A DNA stretch of 64,000 bases from Rugosimonospora africana (GCF_016862975.1 NZ_BONZ01000038.1:62001-126000); one strand, 5' to 3'. Shown: positions 24,717 to 33,427, numbered from the stretch's first letter. Numbers and translations: made by a program. Notes: generated by a model not told the origin, from the letters alone.

Positions 24717-25427
24717 TCAGTGTCCGGCGCTCTGTCCGCCGTCGACGTGCAGGATCTCGCCGGTGACGAACGGCGCCGACTCCAGATAGAGGACGGCGTC
24801 GACGATGTCGTCGATATCGCCCATCCGCCCCACCGGGTGCAGGCCCGCCAGGAACTCGTGCGTGGCCTCCGGGTGCATCGGAGTGCGGATGATGCCCGGC
24901 GCCACGGTGTTGACCCGGATGCCCCGGGTGGCGTACTCGACCGCGAGCGACCGGGTGACGGCGTTCAGGCCGCCCTTGGTCAGCGAGGCGAGCGCCGAGG
25001 GGACGTTGGAGTTCGCGTGGTCGACCAGGCTGGTGGAGATGTTGACGATGTGACCGCCGCCACGGGTCAGCATGGCGGCCACCGCCGGCCGGGTCACCTC
25101 GAAGAAGGCGCGCAGATTGACGCCGGTCACCGTCTCGTAGTCCTCGGCGGTGTAGTCGGTGAACGGCTTGGCGATGAACACACCGGCGTTGTTGACCAGC
25201 GTGTCGACGCCGCCGAACGCCTCGACGGCCGAGGCGACGACCCGCTGGGCGACGGCCGGGTCGGCGATGTCGCCGGGCACCGCGAGAACCAGCGGGTCGC
25301 CGGAGGGCGCGATCGACCGGGAGTTCGCCACGACGGCGTACCCGAGCTTGCGGTACGCGGCGACGAGGCCGGCCCCGATGCCCTGGGAGGCGCCGGTGAC
25401 GATGGCGACTTTCTGGGTACTGCTCAT
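24717..25427 (-). CDS. Short-chain dehydrogenase/reductase lacking the usual Tyr
   Basis: A 236-residue classical-type SDR: cofactor motif VTGASQGIGAGL (residues 10-21), NNAGVF, the catalytic Ser region NISTSL and the active-site Lys in SLTKGGLNAVTRSLA. In a normal SDR a Tyr lies four residues before that Lys (YxxxK); here the position is Ala (ALASLTK). Either the enzyme uses another residue or it is not a standard oxidoreductase. C-terminal FVTGEILHVDGGQSAGH is typical. ATG 25427 sits at the domain edge; a divergent LysR gene lies 148 bp away and probably regulates it. Confidence 0.86.
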   Translation of the reverse strand: MSSTQKVAIVTGASQGIGAGLVAAYRKLGYAVVANSRSIAPSGDPLVLAVPGDIADPAVAQRVVASAVEAFGGVDTLVNNAGVFIAKPFTDYTAEDYETVTGVNLRAFFEVTRPAVAAMLTRGGGHIVNISTSLVDHANSNVPSALASLTKGGLNAVTRSLAVEYATRGIRVNTVAPGIIRTPMHPEATHEFLAGLHPVGRMGDIDDIVDAVLYLESAPFVTGEILHVDGGQSAGH

Positions 25428-25575
25428 GACACTCTCACTTTCCGGGTACGGCGGCTCCAGGATGTCGACCGCCGTCAATTCACGTACCCATGGTCGTTCG
25501 GGCGGGCCGGTAGCCGCCACGACCGGTTTGCTCTCTGCTGGTAGGCGCAGCCTCCCAGAGCCGTACGCTGGGCGG

Positions 25576-26493
25576 ATGGAGCTACGGCAGCTGCGGTACT
25601 TCGTCGCGGTGGCCGAGGAGCTCAACTTCGGCCGGGCCGCCGAGCGGCTGCGCATCGCCGGGCCGTCGCTGTCGCAACAGATCAAGGCGCTGGAACGCGA
25701 CCTCGGGGTACGCCTGTTCGACCGCGACCGGCGCTCGGTCAGGCTGACCGCGGCCGGGCAGGAACTCCTGGCGCGCACCCGGGCCCTGCTCGATCAGGCC
25801 GACAACCTGCGCCGCGCGGCGGCCGGGCTGGCCGGTGGGGAGCCGGTCCGGCTCGGGTACGTCAACTGGTGCCCGGCCGATCTGGTCGCGCGCGCCTCGG
25901 GCGTGGCCCAACTGCACGTCGACGCGTGGGTGCTGCCCTCCCACACGCAGGCCGCGCGGGTCGCCGACGGCAGCCTCGACCTGGCCATCTGCTGGGTACA
26001 GCGGGGCGACCTGGACACCTACGCGCTGGACGCGCGGCGCATCGGCGCGGACCGGCTGTATGCCGTGTGCCCCGGACCGCAGACCGCGCCGGTTCCGGCG
26101 AGCCAGACCGTCGTCCTGGTGGACGCGGACGCCGCGAGCTGGGCGTCCTGGAACCTGTACGCCGAACAGTTCGCGCGCTCCACGGGTGCCCGCGTGGTAC
26201 GTATCGACGACGGTGGGGTGACCGGACCGAGCTTCTTCGACCACGTACGGCGGCTACGCCACCCGGTGGTGAACTCGCCGAAGGGGCAGACCACCGCACT
26301 GCCGCCCGACCTCGCGCAGCGCCCGATCGTGGACCCGGCGCCGCTCTGGAACTGGTTCCTGGTGTCCCGGCGCGACGAGACCCGGGCGGCGGTGCGGGCC
26401 AGCGTGGCGGCGCTGACCCGGCAGGTGGACGTGCCCGGGACCGGCGAGGCGGGCGTGTGGGTACCGGCCTCGGACCCGGTCGGCGGCCGGTGA
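25576..26493 (+). CDS. LysR-family transcriptional regulator
   Basis: A 305-residue LysR regulator: N-terminal helix-turn-helix MELRQLRYFVAVAEELNFGR, AAERLRIAGPSLSQQIKALE and the linker, followed by a periplasmic-binding-type effector domain (about residues 90-290). The divergent SDR and the remnant transporter gene are the likely targets. TACGCT lies 6 nt before the ATG with no ribosome site, consistent with a leaderless start. The last 15 residues are past the domain. Confidence 0.93.
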   Translation: MELRQLRYFVAVAEELNFGRAAERLRIAGPSLSQQIKALERDLGVRLFDRDRRSVRLTAAGQELLARTRALLDQADNLRRAAAGLAGGEPVRLGYVNWCPADLVARASGVAQLHVDAWVLPSHTQAARVADGSLDLAICWVQRGDLDTYALDARRIGADRLYAVCPGPQTAPVPASQTVVLVDADAASWASWNLYAEQFARSTGARVVRIDDGGVTGPSFFDHVRRLRHPVVNSPKGQTTALPPDLAQRPIVDPAPLWNWFLVSRRDETRAAVRASVAALTRQVDVPGTGEAGVWVPASDPVGGR

Positions 26494-26540
26494 CCCTGAC
26501 CCCTGACCGGGCCGGGCACGGCCGGGACCGTGCGGCACGG

Positions 26541-28133
26541 CTACAGGCCGCCGCCCGCGTCCCACAGCCGCTCGGCGCGGCCGGTGATCGAGTCAGCGGT
26601 CGCGGCGGCCCGGGCGTCGGACAGTGAGGCGATGTAGTCGATCAGCCCGCGGCCCACGGCGCGGCGCCGCCGGGCGGCCGGGTCGGCGCCCGCGAGCAGG
26701 TCCGGGGAGTCCCCCGCGATCGTGTCGTAGCCCATCGTGGCGAGGTCGATGAACTCCAGGAGGCGGCGCGGCGCGCGGGCGGCGTCGGCCCGGTCGGCCA
26801 GCCAGGCGTCGAAGCCGTCGACCAGCCGGAGCAGGATCCGGGCCTGACCGCGCTGGTAGAGCGCGAGGTCCGGGCGCTGCAGGACGAAGCGCTGGTGGAC
26901 GAACTTGAGGATGGTGACCTCGTGCCACGCCTGCGGCAACAGGCTGACGTAACCGGAGCGCGGATGCGGGTCGAGGGTGACCGTGACGGCGTCCTGCAGC
27001 CGGGCCAGCCACTGGCCGGTGAACGCGCCGAGGGCACGCTCCGCCGCCCGGGAGCCGTCATAGGGGACGGCCAGCAGCCCGTCGATCAGGTCGGTGCGCA
27101 CCCGGTCGGCGGCGGCGAAGAACGCGTCGTCGTCGGCGATCCAGGGATCCTTGGCGTGGATGCGCCGGCGCAGCGCCTCCAGCGACCGGCCGGGCGCGTC
27201 CGGGGTGAGCGTGTCGAGATCCTGCCGGGCGAGCCGGGCGGCGTGGGCGCGCCACTCGCGGAACTCGGTGGCGACCGCGGCGTACTGCAGGACACCGGCG
27301 CGGTGGAAGTCGTCGAGGTCGTGCAGCGAGTACGCGATGTCGTCGGCCACGTCCATCACCGAGCACTCGACGGTCTGCCGCAGCGCCGGCAGTCCCGGGT
27401 ACGCGGCGCGGGCGTCGACCATCTCCGCCGCGTCGAGGAAGTAGGCGGAGAACTTGCTCGAACCGCCGTCGTCGTCGCCGGCACCCGCGCCGCGAGGCGG
27501 GTACGCGAATTCGGACGGGTGCGGTCGCGGGAACCGTACCCGGCACCACGGGTACTTCAGGACGGCGGCCCGCACGGCCGCGGTGAGGTTCAGCCCGCCC
27601 TCCGGATGCAGCGCGTCCAGAGTGGTGAGGATGCGGAAGGTCTGCGCGTTGCCGTCGAAGCCGTCCTCGAGGCCGTAGCGCTGCCGGGCGATGCGGTTGA
27701 GCACCGACTCCCCGAGATGACCGAACGGTGGATGGCCGAGATCGTGCGCGGACGCGGCCGCCTGTACGACCACCGGGTCACAGCCGCCGAGCCGGTCCAG
27801 CAGGTCGCGCCGGGGATCGCCGGGCCGGGTGATCCCGGTGGCGATGGCCCGGGCGACCGAGGTCACCTTGATGGTGTGGGTGAGCCGGTTGTGCACGCCC
27901 TGCCCGGCGCCGTTCGACGAGATCACCTGCGTGACCGCGCCCAACCGGGAGTAGTACGGCGAGAACCGGATCCGCTCCAGGTCGTCGCGGAACGCCTCGT
28001 CGGCGCCCAAGGCCCGCTCGGTCGTCTCGCCACCGGCGTCGGCGCGCTGTCCCCGGGTCACGGTCGTGGCCTCGACCGGCGGGTGCTGGCGGGCGGTTAT
28101 GCGCTGGATCGATTGTGGTGCGGTCGCCGTCAT
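26541..28133 (-). CDS. dgt: Deoxyguanosinetriphosphate triphosphohydrolase (dNTPase)
   Basis: A 530-residue HD-domain dNTP triphosphohydrolase, hydrolysing dNTP to nucleoside and triphosphate. The metal-binding HD motif is AAASAHDLGHPPFGHLGE, preceded by the conserved NRLTHTIKVTSVARAIA. A second conserved part, DVADDIAYSLHDLDDF, carries the further Asp. It fits the longer dGTPase group (about 500 aa). Single gene, ATG 28133. It controls nucleotide pools and in some bacteria limits phage DNA synthesis; no such context is visible here. Confidence 0.92.
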   Translation of the reverse strand: MTATAPQSIQRITARQHPPVEATTVTRGQRADAGGETTERALGADEAFRDDLERIRFSPYYSRLGAVTQVISSNGAGQGVHNRLTHTIKVTSVARAIATGITRPGDPRRDLLDRLGGCDPVVVQAAASAHDLGHPPFGHLGESVLNRIARQRYGLEDGFDGNAQTFRILTTLDALHPEGGLNLTAAVRAAVLKYPWCRVRFPRPHPSEFAYPPRGAGAGDDDGGSSKFSAYFLDAAEMVDARAAYPGLPALRQTVECSVMDVADDIAYSLHDLDDFHRAGVLQYAAVATEFREWRAHAARLARQDLDTLTPDAPGRSLEALRRRIHAKDPWIADDDAFFAAADRVRTDLIDGLLAVPYDGSRAAERALGAFTGQWLARLQDAVTVTLDPHPRSGYVSLLPQAWHEVTILKFVHQRFVLQRPDLALYQRGQARILLRLVDGFDAWLADRADAARAPRRLLEFIDLATMGYDTIAGDSPDLLAGADPAARRRRAVGRGLIDYIASLSDARAAATADSITGRAERLWDAGGGL

Positions 28134-28190
28134 CGCGCTCCGGCTCCGGTTGGCGCGGGCGCCCCGCAGGTCACAGCCATCTCCCGCATC

Positions 28191-28356
28191 TTAGTCGGCG
28201 TACCCCCGCGACCGGCCCGACCCCCACCGGACTAGGAGTTCCAGTTCCCGGTGCAGGCTTGCCCCGAACACGGTCCCCGGGTTCGGGGCGTCGGTGCCCG
28301 CCAGCAGAGTGACCCCCGCGTCGGCCAGTCGCCGCACGTTGTCCTCGGACGGAACA
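28191..28356 (-). pseudogene. Remnant of an amidohydrolase
   Basis: Minus-strand frame PSEDNVRRLADAGVTLLAGT, DAPNPGTVFGASLHRELELL ending in TAA at 28193-28191 is a recognisable C-terminal segment of an imidazolonepropionase-like amidohydrolase, in which GTDxxN(P) carries the metal-binding Asp. Only about 55 codons remain; neither the N-terminal metal motif (HxH) nor the usual C-terminal strand region is present, and no start is near. It is the only recognisable content of the 290-bp gap between dgt and the EamA gene. Confidence 0.65.
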
Positions 28357-28423
28357 ACGGGACAAGTAGAGGTTCACCCGACGTGAGGGTCCCCCGAGGT
28401 CGGCCCTGTGACCGGACCTGACG

Positions 28424-29254
28424 TCAGTCGAGCGCGATCGCGATCACGGCCAGGGTGGACAGGACCAGGCCGGCCCGCTGCGCGCCGTTGAACCGCTCGT
28501 GCAGGACCATGCGGGCCAACAGGACCGTGACGGCCGGGTACAGCGACACGAGCACCACCGTGGTGGACAGCATGCTGGAGTGCGTGGCGTAGAAGTACAG
28601 CAGGGTGGCGGCCATCCCGCTGGCGCCCACTAGAACCGGCCACCCGGGCGCGCGGATCGCGGCCCGCAGCGGCGCGCGCGTCTTGGCGGCGACCGCGAGG
28701 ACAAGCACCAGCGAACCGGTCTGCTCCGACGCGACCGGCCACAGCCCGCTGCCCGCGCCGGCCTGGGCCAGGCCGATGAACATGACACCGAACGCGGCAC
28801 CGGCGCCCAGGCCGTCCAGGAGTGCCGTGCGGGCGATGCCCTTACCACGCCCGTTGGTCGTGACGAGCACGATCGCCGGGAGGGAGACCGCGATGCCGAC
28901 CAGGGCGGGCAGCGGCGGGCGCTCGCCCATCGCGATGCCCGCCGCCACCGGCAGCGCGGCCGCGGCCACGGCGGAGACCGGCCCGACCACGCTCATCTGC
29001 CCACGGGCCAACCCGCGGTACAACGTCAGCGTGCCGGCCCCGCCGCCGAGGCCACTGGCCAGTCCCCAGGCGACCGCGTGGACACTCGGTCCCGGGCCCG
29101 CGAACATCCCCAGCGCGGCCCACGCGATGAGGACGGAAGCCGCCGTGCCGACCAGGTTGACCGGGAGGGATCCCAGGCGGCGCGCCGCCAGGCCGCCGGC
29201 GAAGTCCGAGCCGCCGTACAGGAGGGCCGCGGCCAGGCCGAGGACGGTACCCAT
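28424..29254 (-). CDS. EamA-family DMT transporter
   Basis: A 276-residue drug/metabolite transporter with about ten hydrophobic helices arranged in two EamA repeats: LAAALLYGGSDFAGGLAAR and LASGLGGGAGTLTLYRGLARG in the first half, VASEQTGSLVLVLAVAA and YPAVTVLLARMVLHERFNGAQRAG in the second, the latter being the typical EamA end motif. Probably an exporter of amino-acid-like or metabolite substrates. It follows the DHFR-family gene by 6 bp and both are divergent from a MocR/PdxR regulator. Confidence 0.9.
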   Translation of the reverse strand: MGTVLGLAAALLYGGSDFAGGLAARRLGSLPVNLVGTAASVLIAWAALGMFAGPGPSVHAVAWGLASGLGGGAGTLTLYRGLARGQMSVVGPVSAVAAAALPVAAGIAMGERPPLPALVGIAVSLPAIVLVTTNGRGKGIARTALLDGLGAGAAFGVMFIGLAQAGAGSGLWPVASEQTGSLVLVLAVAAKTRAPLRAAIRAPGWPVLVGASGMAATLLYFYATHSSMLSTTVVLVSLYPAVTVLLARMVLHERFNGAQRAGLVLSTLAVIAIALD

Positions 29255-29260
29255 GGTCGT

Positions 29261-29836
29261 TCAGTCGCTCGCCGGCGTGGAACCGGTGGGGAGGCGGTAC
29301 GTCAGGATGACGATGCCGGTGTTGAGCACGAGCGTGTCGGCGAGTTCGAACTGCGTCGTGACCGACGGCCGGAACAGCAGGTCGGTGGTTGTCGCGCGAC
29401 CGACGAACATCGGATGGACCCACAGCCGCAACTCGTCGAGCAGGCCGTGCTCGAGCAGGGCGTACGAGAGCTGACCGAACCCGTACTGCACGATGTCCTG
29501 GCCCGGCTGCTCCTTCAGCCGGCGGATCTCCGCGATCGGGTCCCCGCTGATCACCGAGGTGTTGTTCCACTCCGGGTCGCGCAGCGTGCTGGACACGACG
29601 TACTTGGCCATGCTGTTGATCCGGTCGCTGTACGGGTCGCCGGACCGGGCCATCCACGCGGTGGCGAAGCCCGGGTAGGTGCGGGCGCCCATCAGCACCG
29701 CGTCGCAGGCGAACAGCAGGTCGGTCTGCACCGTGCCGCCGGTGCCGTCCGGCTTGATGCCGTTGTCCGGCCAGTCCTGCGGGTCCTGGATGACGCCGTC
29801 GAGGGTGATGTACGTCGAGTTGATGATGCGTCGCAT
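29261..29836 (-). CDS. Dihydrofolate reductase-family protein
   Basis: A 191-residue RibD-C/DHFR-like reductase: RRIINSTYITLDGVIQDPQDW at the N terminus, AVLMGARTYPGFA, DIVQYGFGQLSYALLEHGLLDELRLWVHP. The GYG-type loop is typical of YyaP-like proteins that replace folate DHFR structurally but act on unknown substrates. AAGGAG lies 7 nt before ATG 29836, one of the best ribosome sites in the window. Operon with the EamA transporter; likely target of the divergent MocR-type regulator. Confidence 0.88.
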   Translation of the reverse strand: MRRIINSTYITLDGVIQDPQDWPDNGIKPDGTGGTVQTDLLFACDAVLMGARTYPGFATAWMARSGDPYSDRINSMAKYVVSSTLRDPEWNNTSVISGDPIAEIRRLKEQPGQDIVQYGFGQLSYALLEHGLLDELRLWVHPMFVGRATTTDLLFRPSVTTQFELADTLVLNTGIVILTYRLPTGSTPASD

Positions 29837-29877
29837 TGAAGTACTCCTTATCGCGGTTGCTGGCTACACGACAACCC

Positions 29878-29906
29878 TGACAAGAATCGGTCCCGCGGGT
29901 AAGGTC
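29878..29906 (+). promoter_or_regulatory. Predicted promoter of the MocR/PdxR gene (leaderless)
   Basis: CTGACA (29878-29883) and TAAGGT (29901-29906) are separated by 17 bp, and the GTG start at 29914 lies 7 nt after the -10. The mRNA would start at the initiation codon. Confidence 0.6.
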
Positions 29907-29913
29907 CAGACCG

Positions 29914-31323
29914 GTGGACAGAGTCAGGACCAATTCCGGCGTTCTCGTCGTGCTCGACCACGACGCGCGGATCCCGCTGCACCGGCAGATCGAGGCGTCG
30001 ATCCGGGACTCGATCCGCGCCGGCCGGCTGCCGCGCGGCTCGTCGCTGCCGCCGACCCGGGTGCTCGCCGCCGACCTCGGCGTGTCCCGCGGCGTGGTCG
30101 TCGAGGCATACCAGCAGCTGACTGCCGAGGGTTACCTGACCAGCCAGACCGGCGGGTACACCCAGGTAGCGGTCGGCCCGCCCGCCGCGGCGGCCGGGCT
30201 GCGGCTGGCCCGCGCGGCTCCCCCGCGAATCGATCTCAGCTACGGCCGCGCCGACGTCTCCAGCTTCCCACGGTCCGCGTGGCTGCGCGCGATTCGCGAA
30301 GCGCTCGGGTCCGCGCCGAACGACGTGTTCGGGTACCTGGCCGGCAGCGGCGTGCCGCAGTTGCGGACAGCGATCGCGGACTACCTGAACCGGGTACGCG
30401 GAACGCTGGCCCGGCCCGACCAGATCGTCATCTGCACCGGCTACGCCCAGGGCATCGCCCTGCTCGTCAGCGTGCTCGCCGCCGCGGGCGCCAAGCGGCT
30501 CGCGCTGGAGGACCCGTCGTCCGGCGACGACGCCCTGCCCGCGGCGCGGGCCGCCGGGATCGAGGTCATCGGGGTGCCCGTCGACGGCGACGGAATCCGG
30601 GTCGACATCCTGAGGGAGACCGGCGCCGACGCGGTCATCCTGACGCCCTCGCACCAGTGGCCCACCGGTGCTGTGCTGTCGGCCGGAAACCGGGCGGCCG
30701 TGCTGGACTGGGCCGCCGAGCGCGGCGCGGTCATCGTCGAGGACGACTACGACGCCGAGTACCGCTACGACCGGACACCGGTCGGGGCGCTCCAGGGGCT
30801 GGCTCCGGACCGCGTCGTGTACGCCGGGTCGGCGAGCAAGACTCTCGCACCGGGGCTGCGCCTCGGCTGGTTCGTCATGCCGGCACACCTGGCCGGGCCG
30901 ATGGCGGACGCCAAGGTCGCCGCCGACCGCGGCAGTCCCGCACTCGAACAGCTCGCCCTGGCCGACCTCATCACCCGCGGCGAGTTCGACCGGCACCTGC
31001 GCCGGATGCGCCCGGTGTACCGGCGGCGGCGCGACGCCCTGCTGACGGCGCTGTCCCGGCGGCTGCCTGGGTTGGAACCCACCGGGGTGTCCGCGGGGCT
31101 GCACCTGGTCGCCTGGCTGCCGCCGCACCTGGACGAGGCGACCGTGGTGGACGCGGCCGCACGCGCCGGAGTCGGCGTCGACGGCGTGACACCGTACCGG
31201 ATCGGCCACCCAGGCCCGGGCGGCCTCATCTTCGGGTACGCGGCCGTCCACGAGCAGGCCATCGCCGAGGGCGTCGACATCCTGGCGCGTGTCATCGCCG
31301 CCCTTCCGGCCGGTTCAGGCTGA
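29914..31323 (+). CDS. MocR/PdxR-type regulator (GntR HTH fused to aminotransferase-like domain)
   Basis: A 469-residue protein joining an N-terminal GntR helix-turn-helix (IPLHRQIEASIRDSIRAGRLPRG, LAADLGVSRGVVVEAYQQL) to a fold-type I aminotransferase-like domain. The PLP-site features are conserved: the Asp/Tyr segment VIVEDDYDAEYRYD and the Schiff-base Lys in YAGSASKTLAPGLRLGW. Such regulators sense PLP or a PLP-amino acid adduct; PdxR controls vitamin B6 synthesis, others control amino-acid-related genes. Here the divergent reductase-transporter pair is the likely target. No pdxST genes lie nearby. Confidence 0.92.
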   Translation: MDRVRTNSGVLVVLDHDARIPLHRQIEASIRDSIRAGRLPRGSSLPPTRVLAADLGVSRGVVVEAYQQLTAEGYLTSQTGGYTQVAVGPPAAAAGLRLARAAPPRIDLSYGRADVSSFPRSAWLRAIREALGSAPNDVFGYLAGSGVPQLRTAIADYLNRVRGTLARPDQIVICTGYAQGIALLVSVLAAAGAKRLALEDPSSGDDALPAARAAGIEVIGVPVDGDGIRVDILRETGADAVILTPSHQWPTGAVLSAGNRAAVLDWAAERGAVIVEDDYDAEYRYDRTPVGALQGLAPDRVVYAGSASKTLAPGLRLGWFVMPAHLAGPMADAKVAADRGSPALEQLALADLITRGEFDRHLRRMRPVYRRRRDALLTALSRRLPGLEPTGVSAGLHLVAWLPPHLDEATVVDAAARAGVGVDGVTPYRIGHPGPGGLIFGYAAVHEQAIAEGVDILARVIAALPAGSG

Positions 31324-31374
31324 CGGCCGCCCTCGTTCGGGCCACCCTCGTCCGGGGCTCGGGTGGACGCCGAA

Positions 31375-31410
31375 GGCGCGGTCACCGGTGATGATCCCGG
31401 TGACCGCGCC
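31375..31410. terminator. Strong bidirectional terminator hairpin
   Basis: A perfect 14-bp stem, arms 31375-31388 and 31397-31410, with an 8-nt loop, lies between the MocR-type gene and the convergent FG-GAP protein gene. It should terminate both. Confidence 0.8.
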
Positions 31411-31426
31411 CCGCCCGGCAGTGGTG

Positions 31427-31502
31427 TGCCTAGCCTCGCCCCGACATGCCTAGCCCCGCCCTGGCATGCCTCGCCCCGACACGCCTGGCCCCGCCCCTGG
31501 CA
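31427..31502. repeat. Imperfect 20-bp tandem repeats
   Basis: Units TGCCTAGCCTCGCCCCGACA and TGCCTAGCCCCGCCCTGGCA follow each other directly, then degenerate further (15-bp and about 21-bp copies). The array lies just beyond the stop of the FG-GAP gene and is non-coding. Confidence 0.7.
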
Positions 31503-32270
31503 TCAGGCCGTCGACAACGTGCACGACACGCGGCTCGACACGAGGTTGACGTTTCCGACGCGCCGGCAGTAGTCGGCCTTGCCGTCGGCGTTCGCGTCGA
31601 TCCAGGCCCGCCCGGTGTCGTACCCCCAGTCCAGTACGTTCGACCGGATGGTCGCACCGAAGGCGGTACCCGTGGACAGCGTGCACTCCACGTAGCTCGA
31701 CTGGAGGTTCACGGTACCCACCGGCCGGCAGTAGTCCGCCCGACCGTCCCCGTTGAAGTCCGCCCACGCCGTACCGGGAACGTAGCCCCAGTCCAGTACG
31801 CCGGACGTGATGGTCGCGCCGAAGCCGGTACCCGTCGACAACGTGCACGACACCCGACTCGACCGCAGGTTCACGTCGCCGACCCGCCGGCAGTAGTCCG
31901 CCCGACCGTCGCCGTTGAAGTCCGCCCACGACGGAACCTGACCCCAGTCCAACACCCCCGACGTGAAGGTCGCGCCGAAGCCGGTACCCGTCGACAACGT
32001 GCACGACACCCGACTCGACTGCAGGTTCACGTTCCCGACCTGCCGGCAGTAGTCCGCCCGACCGTCGCCGTTGAAGTCCGCCCACGACGGGACCTGACCC
32101 CAGTCCAACACCCCGGACGTGATGGTCGCGCCGAACCCGTCACCGGGCGCCAGTTCCTCGCCCGCTGCCCCGGCTGTCGCCGCCGGGGCGGATCCGAGGA
32201 GTATCGCGGCGACCGTACCCGCGACCCCGACGGCACCGAGCCACCCTCGTAGTCCTCGTCCCCATGCCAT
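31503..32270 (-). CDS. Secreted FG-GAP/VCBS-repeat protein
   Basis: A 255-residue exported protein: signal peptide of about 36 residues (RGLRGWLGAVGVAGTVAAIL), then four repeats of about 48-49 residues. Each has the shape FGATxxSGVLDWG, WADFNGDGRADYCR, VNLxSSxVxCTLSTGT. The DFNGDGRADY core is an FG-GAP calcium loop; the last unit reads IDANADGKADY. Each unit has two Cys, so a disulfide per repeat is likely. No enzyme domain is present; it may be a stand-alone glycan- or surface-binding module. The four units are very similar at the DNA level too, pointing to recent duplication. Confidence 0.82.
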   Translation of the reverse strand: MAWGRGLRGWLGAVGVAGTVAAILLGSAPAATAGAAGEELAPGDGFGATITSGVLDWGQVPSWADFNGDGRADYCRQVGNVNLQSSRVSCTLSTGTGFGATFTSGVLDWGQVPSWADFNGDGRADYCRRVGDVNLRSSRVSCTLSTGTGFGATITSGVLDWGYVPGTAWADFNGDGRADYCRPVGTVNLQSSYVECTLSTGTAFGATIRSNVLDWGYDTGRAWIDANADGKADYCRRVGNVNLVSSRVSCTLSTA

Positions 32271-32391
32271 GTCATACCCCCGTCCACAAGACGCGAATGT
32301 CCGTCACCACTGGCTGAGGGGCGTGCCATCAACGGACGTTATGCCGCTCGCCGGACCGGCAGCCGGAAAGGAGTGCTTTTCACCCGACCTG

Positions 32392-32484
32392 CTGTGCTGG
32401 ATCCGCGACGCGGCGCGGCGGCCTGTGCTGGATCCGCGACGCGGCGCGGCGGCCTGTGCTGGATCCGCGAGGTCGTGCGGCGGC
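32392..32484. repeat. 31-bp tandem repeat, three copies
   Basis: The unit starting CTGTGCTGGATCCGCGACGC is repeated exactly with a period of 31 bp at 32392 and 32423, and a degenerate third copy follows at 32454. The period is not a multiple of three, so it is non-coding. It lies between the FG-GAP protein gene and the sirtuin gene, just upstream of the latter's start. Confidence 0.85.
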
Positions 32485-32536
32485 TCCAGTTCGGCCGCCG
32501 GTGGCGGACCCGAACCGTGATGGCAGGATGTCCGCC

Positions 32537-33427
32537 ATGGACGCCGCCCCGCCGAGTCGAGCTGCCCAGGTTCTCCGCGACGCCCGCCGTGCCGTCATCC
32601 TCACCGGCGCCGGAGTCTCGGCCGAGAGCGGCGTTCCCACCTTCCGCGACGACCTCACCGGGCTGTGGGCTCAATTCGACGCCGAGCGCCTCGCCACACC
32701 CGAGGCGTTCCACGCCGACCCGGATCTGGTCTGGGGCTGGTACGAGTGGCGACGCGCGCGGGTCCGCGCGGCCGAACCCAATCCAGGGCACCGGGCCATC
32801 GCGGCCATCCAGGACCGGATCCCGGACAGCGTCGTCATCACGCAGAACGTCGACGACCTGCACGAGCGCGCAGGCACCCGGTCCGCGATCCACCTCCACG
32901 GCAGTCTCTTCGCGCCCCGTTGCGTGTCGGAGGCGAGGCACCCGGCGACGTTTCCGGACGCGCGGGACGGTGAGGTCGCCGGCCCGGACGAGGGGCGCCG
33001 GATCCCGCCGCCGCGGTGCGCGACCTGCGGCTGGCTCGTCCGCCCGGGCGTGGTGTGGTTCGGCGAAGCCCTGCCCGAGGCGGCGCTGGCCGCGGCGGTC
33101 GAGGCCGCGGCCGCCTGCGACGTGCTGCTCGCGGTCGGCACCTCCGGCGTCGTGTACCCGGCCGCCGCGATCCCCGCGATCGCGGGGGAATCCGGTGCCA
33201 CGGTGATCCAGGTCAATCCCGAACCGACCCCGCTGGACCGGGTCTGCGACATCAACCTGCGCGGCACCGCGGGACAGATCCTCCCGACCCTGGTCACGGC
33301 CGGCTGGGGTGCCGACCAGCAGCCGGCCGGTAGCCGAGGGCGGCAGGGCGGCGCTCAGCCGAGCGGCGTTCGGCCGCTGGTCTCCGAGCGGAAGCTGTGG
33401 CCGAGTTCGTCGCCGAGACCGAAGTAG
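32537..33427 (+). CDS. cobB: NAD-dependent protein deacylase, class III sirtuin
   Basis: A 296-residue sirtuin. NAD-binding motif TGAGVSAESGVPTFRDD, the TQNVDDLHERAG and HLHGSLFAPRC segments (catalytic His), and CATCGWLVRPGVVWFGE are all present. The YEWRR segment has the Tyr and Arg spacing that marks class III sirtuins, which remove succinyl/malonyl groups. Only three Cys of the Zn site are visible, as in E. coli CobB. I chose ATG 32537 with a GCAGG site. The 3' end overlaps the convergent flavin reductase gene by 73 bp. The C-terminal 35 residues are an extra tail. Confidence 0.88.
   Translation: MDAAPPSRAAQVLRDARRAVILTGAGVSAESGVPTFRDDLTGLWAQFDAERLATPEAFHADPDLVWGWYEWRRARVRAAEPNPGHRAIAAIQDRIPDSVVITQNVDDLHERAGTRSAIHLHGSLFAPRCVSEARHPATFPDARDGEVAGPDEGRRIPPPRCATCGWLVRPGVVWFGEALPEAALAAAVEAAAACDVLLAVGTSGVVYPAAAIPAIAGESGATVIQVNPEPTPLDRVCDINLRGTAGQILPTLVTAGWGADQQPAGSRGRQGGAQPSGVRPLVSERKLWPSSSPRPK

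Noticed and set aside
26095-26110. Third partial copy of the 34-bp element end (CGAGCCAGACCG) inside the LysR gene
   Set aside because: Only 12 bases match, without borders, and they fit the LysR family codons, so chance is likely.
28171-28377. Small open frame in another phase of the same gap
   Set aside because: Arg/Gly-rich and without family match; the amidohydrolase phase gives a far better match.
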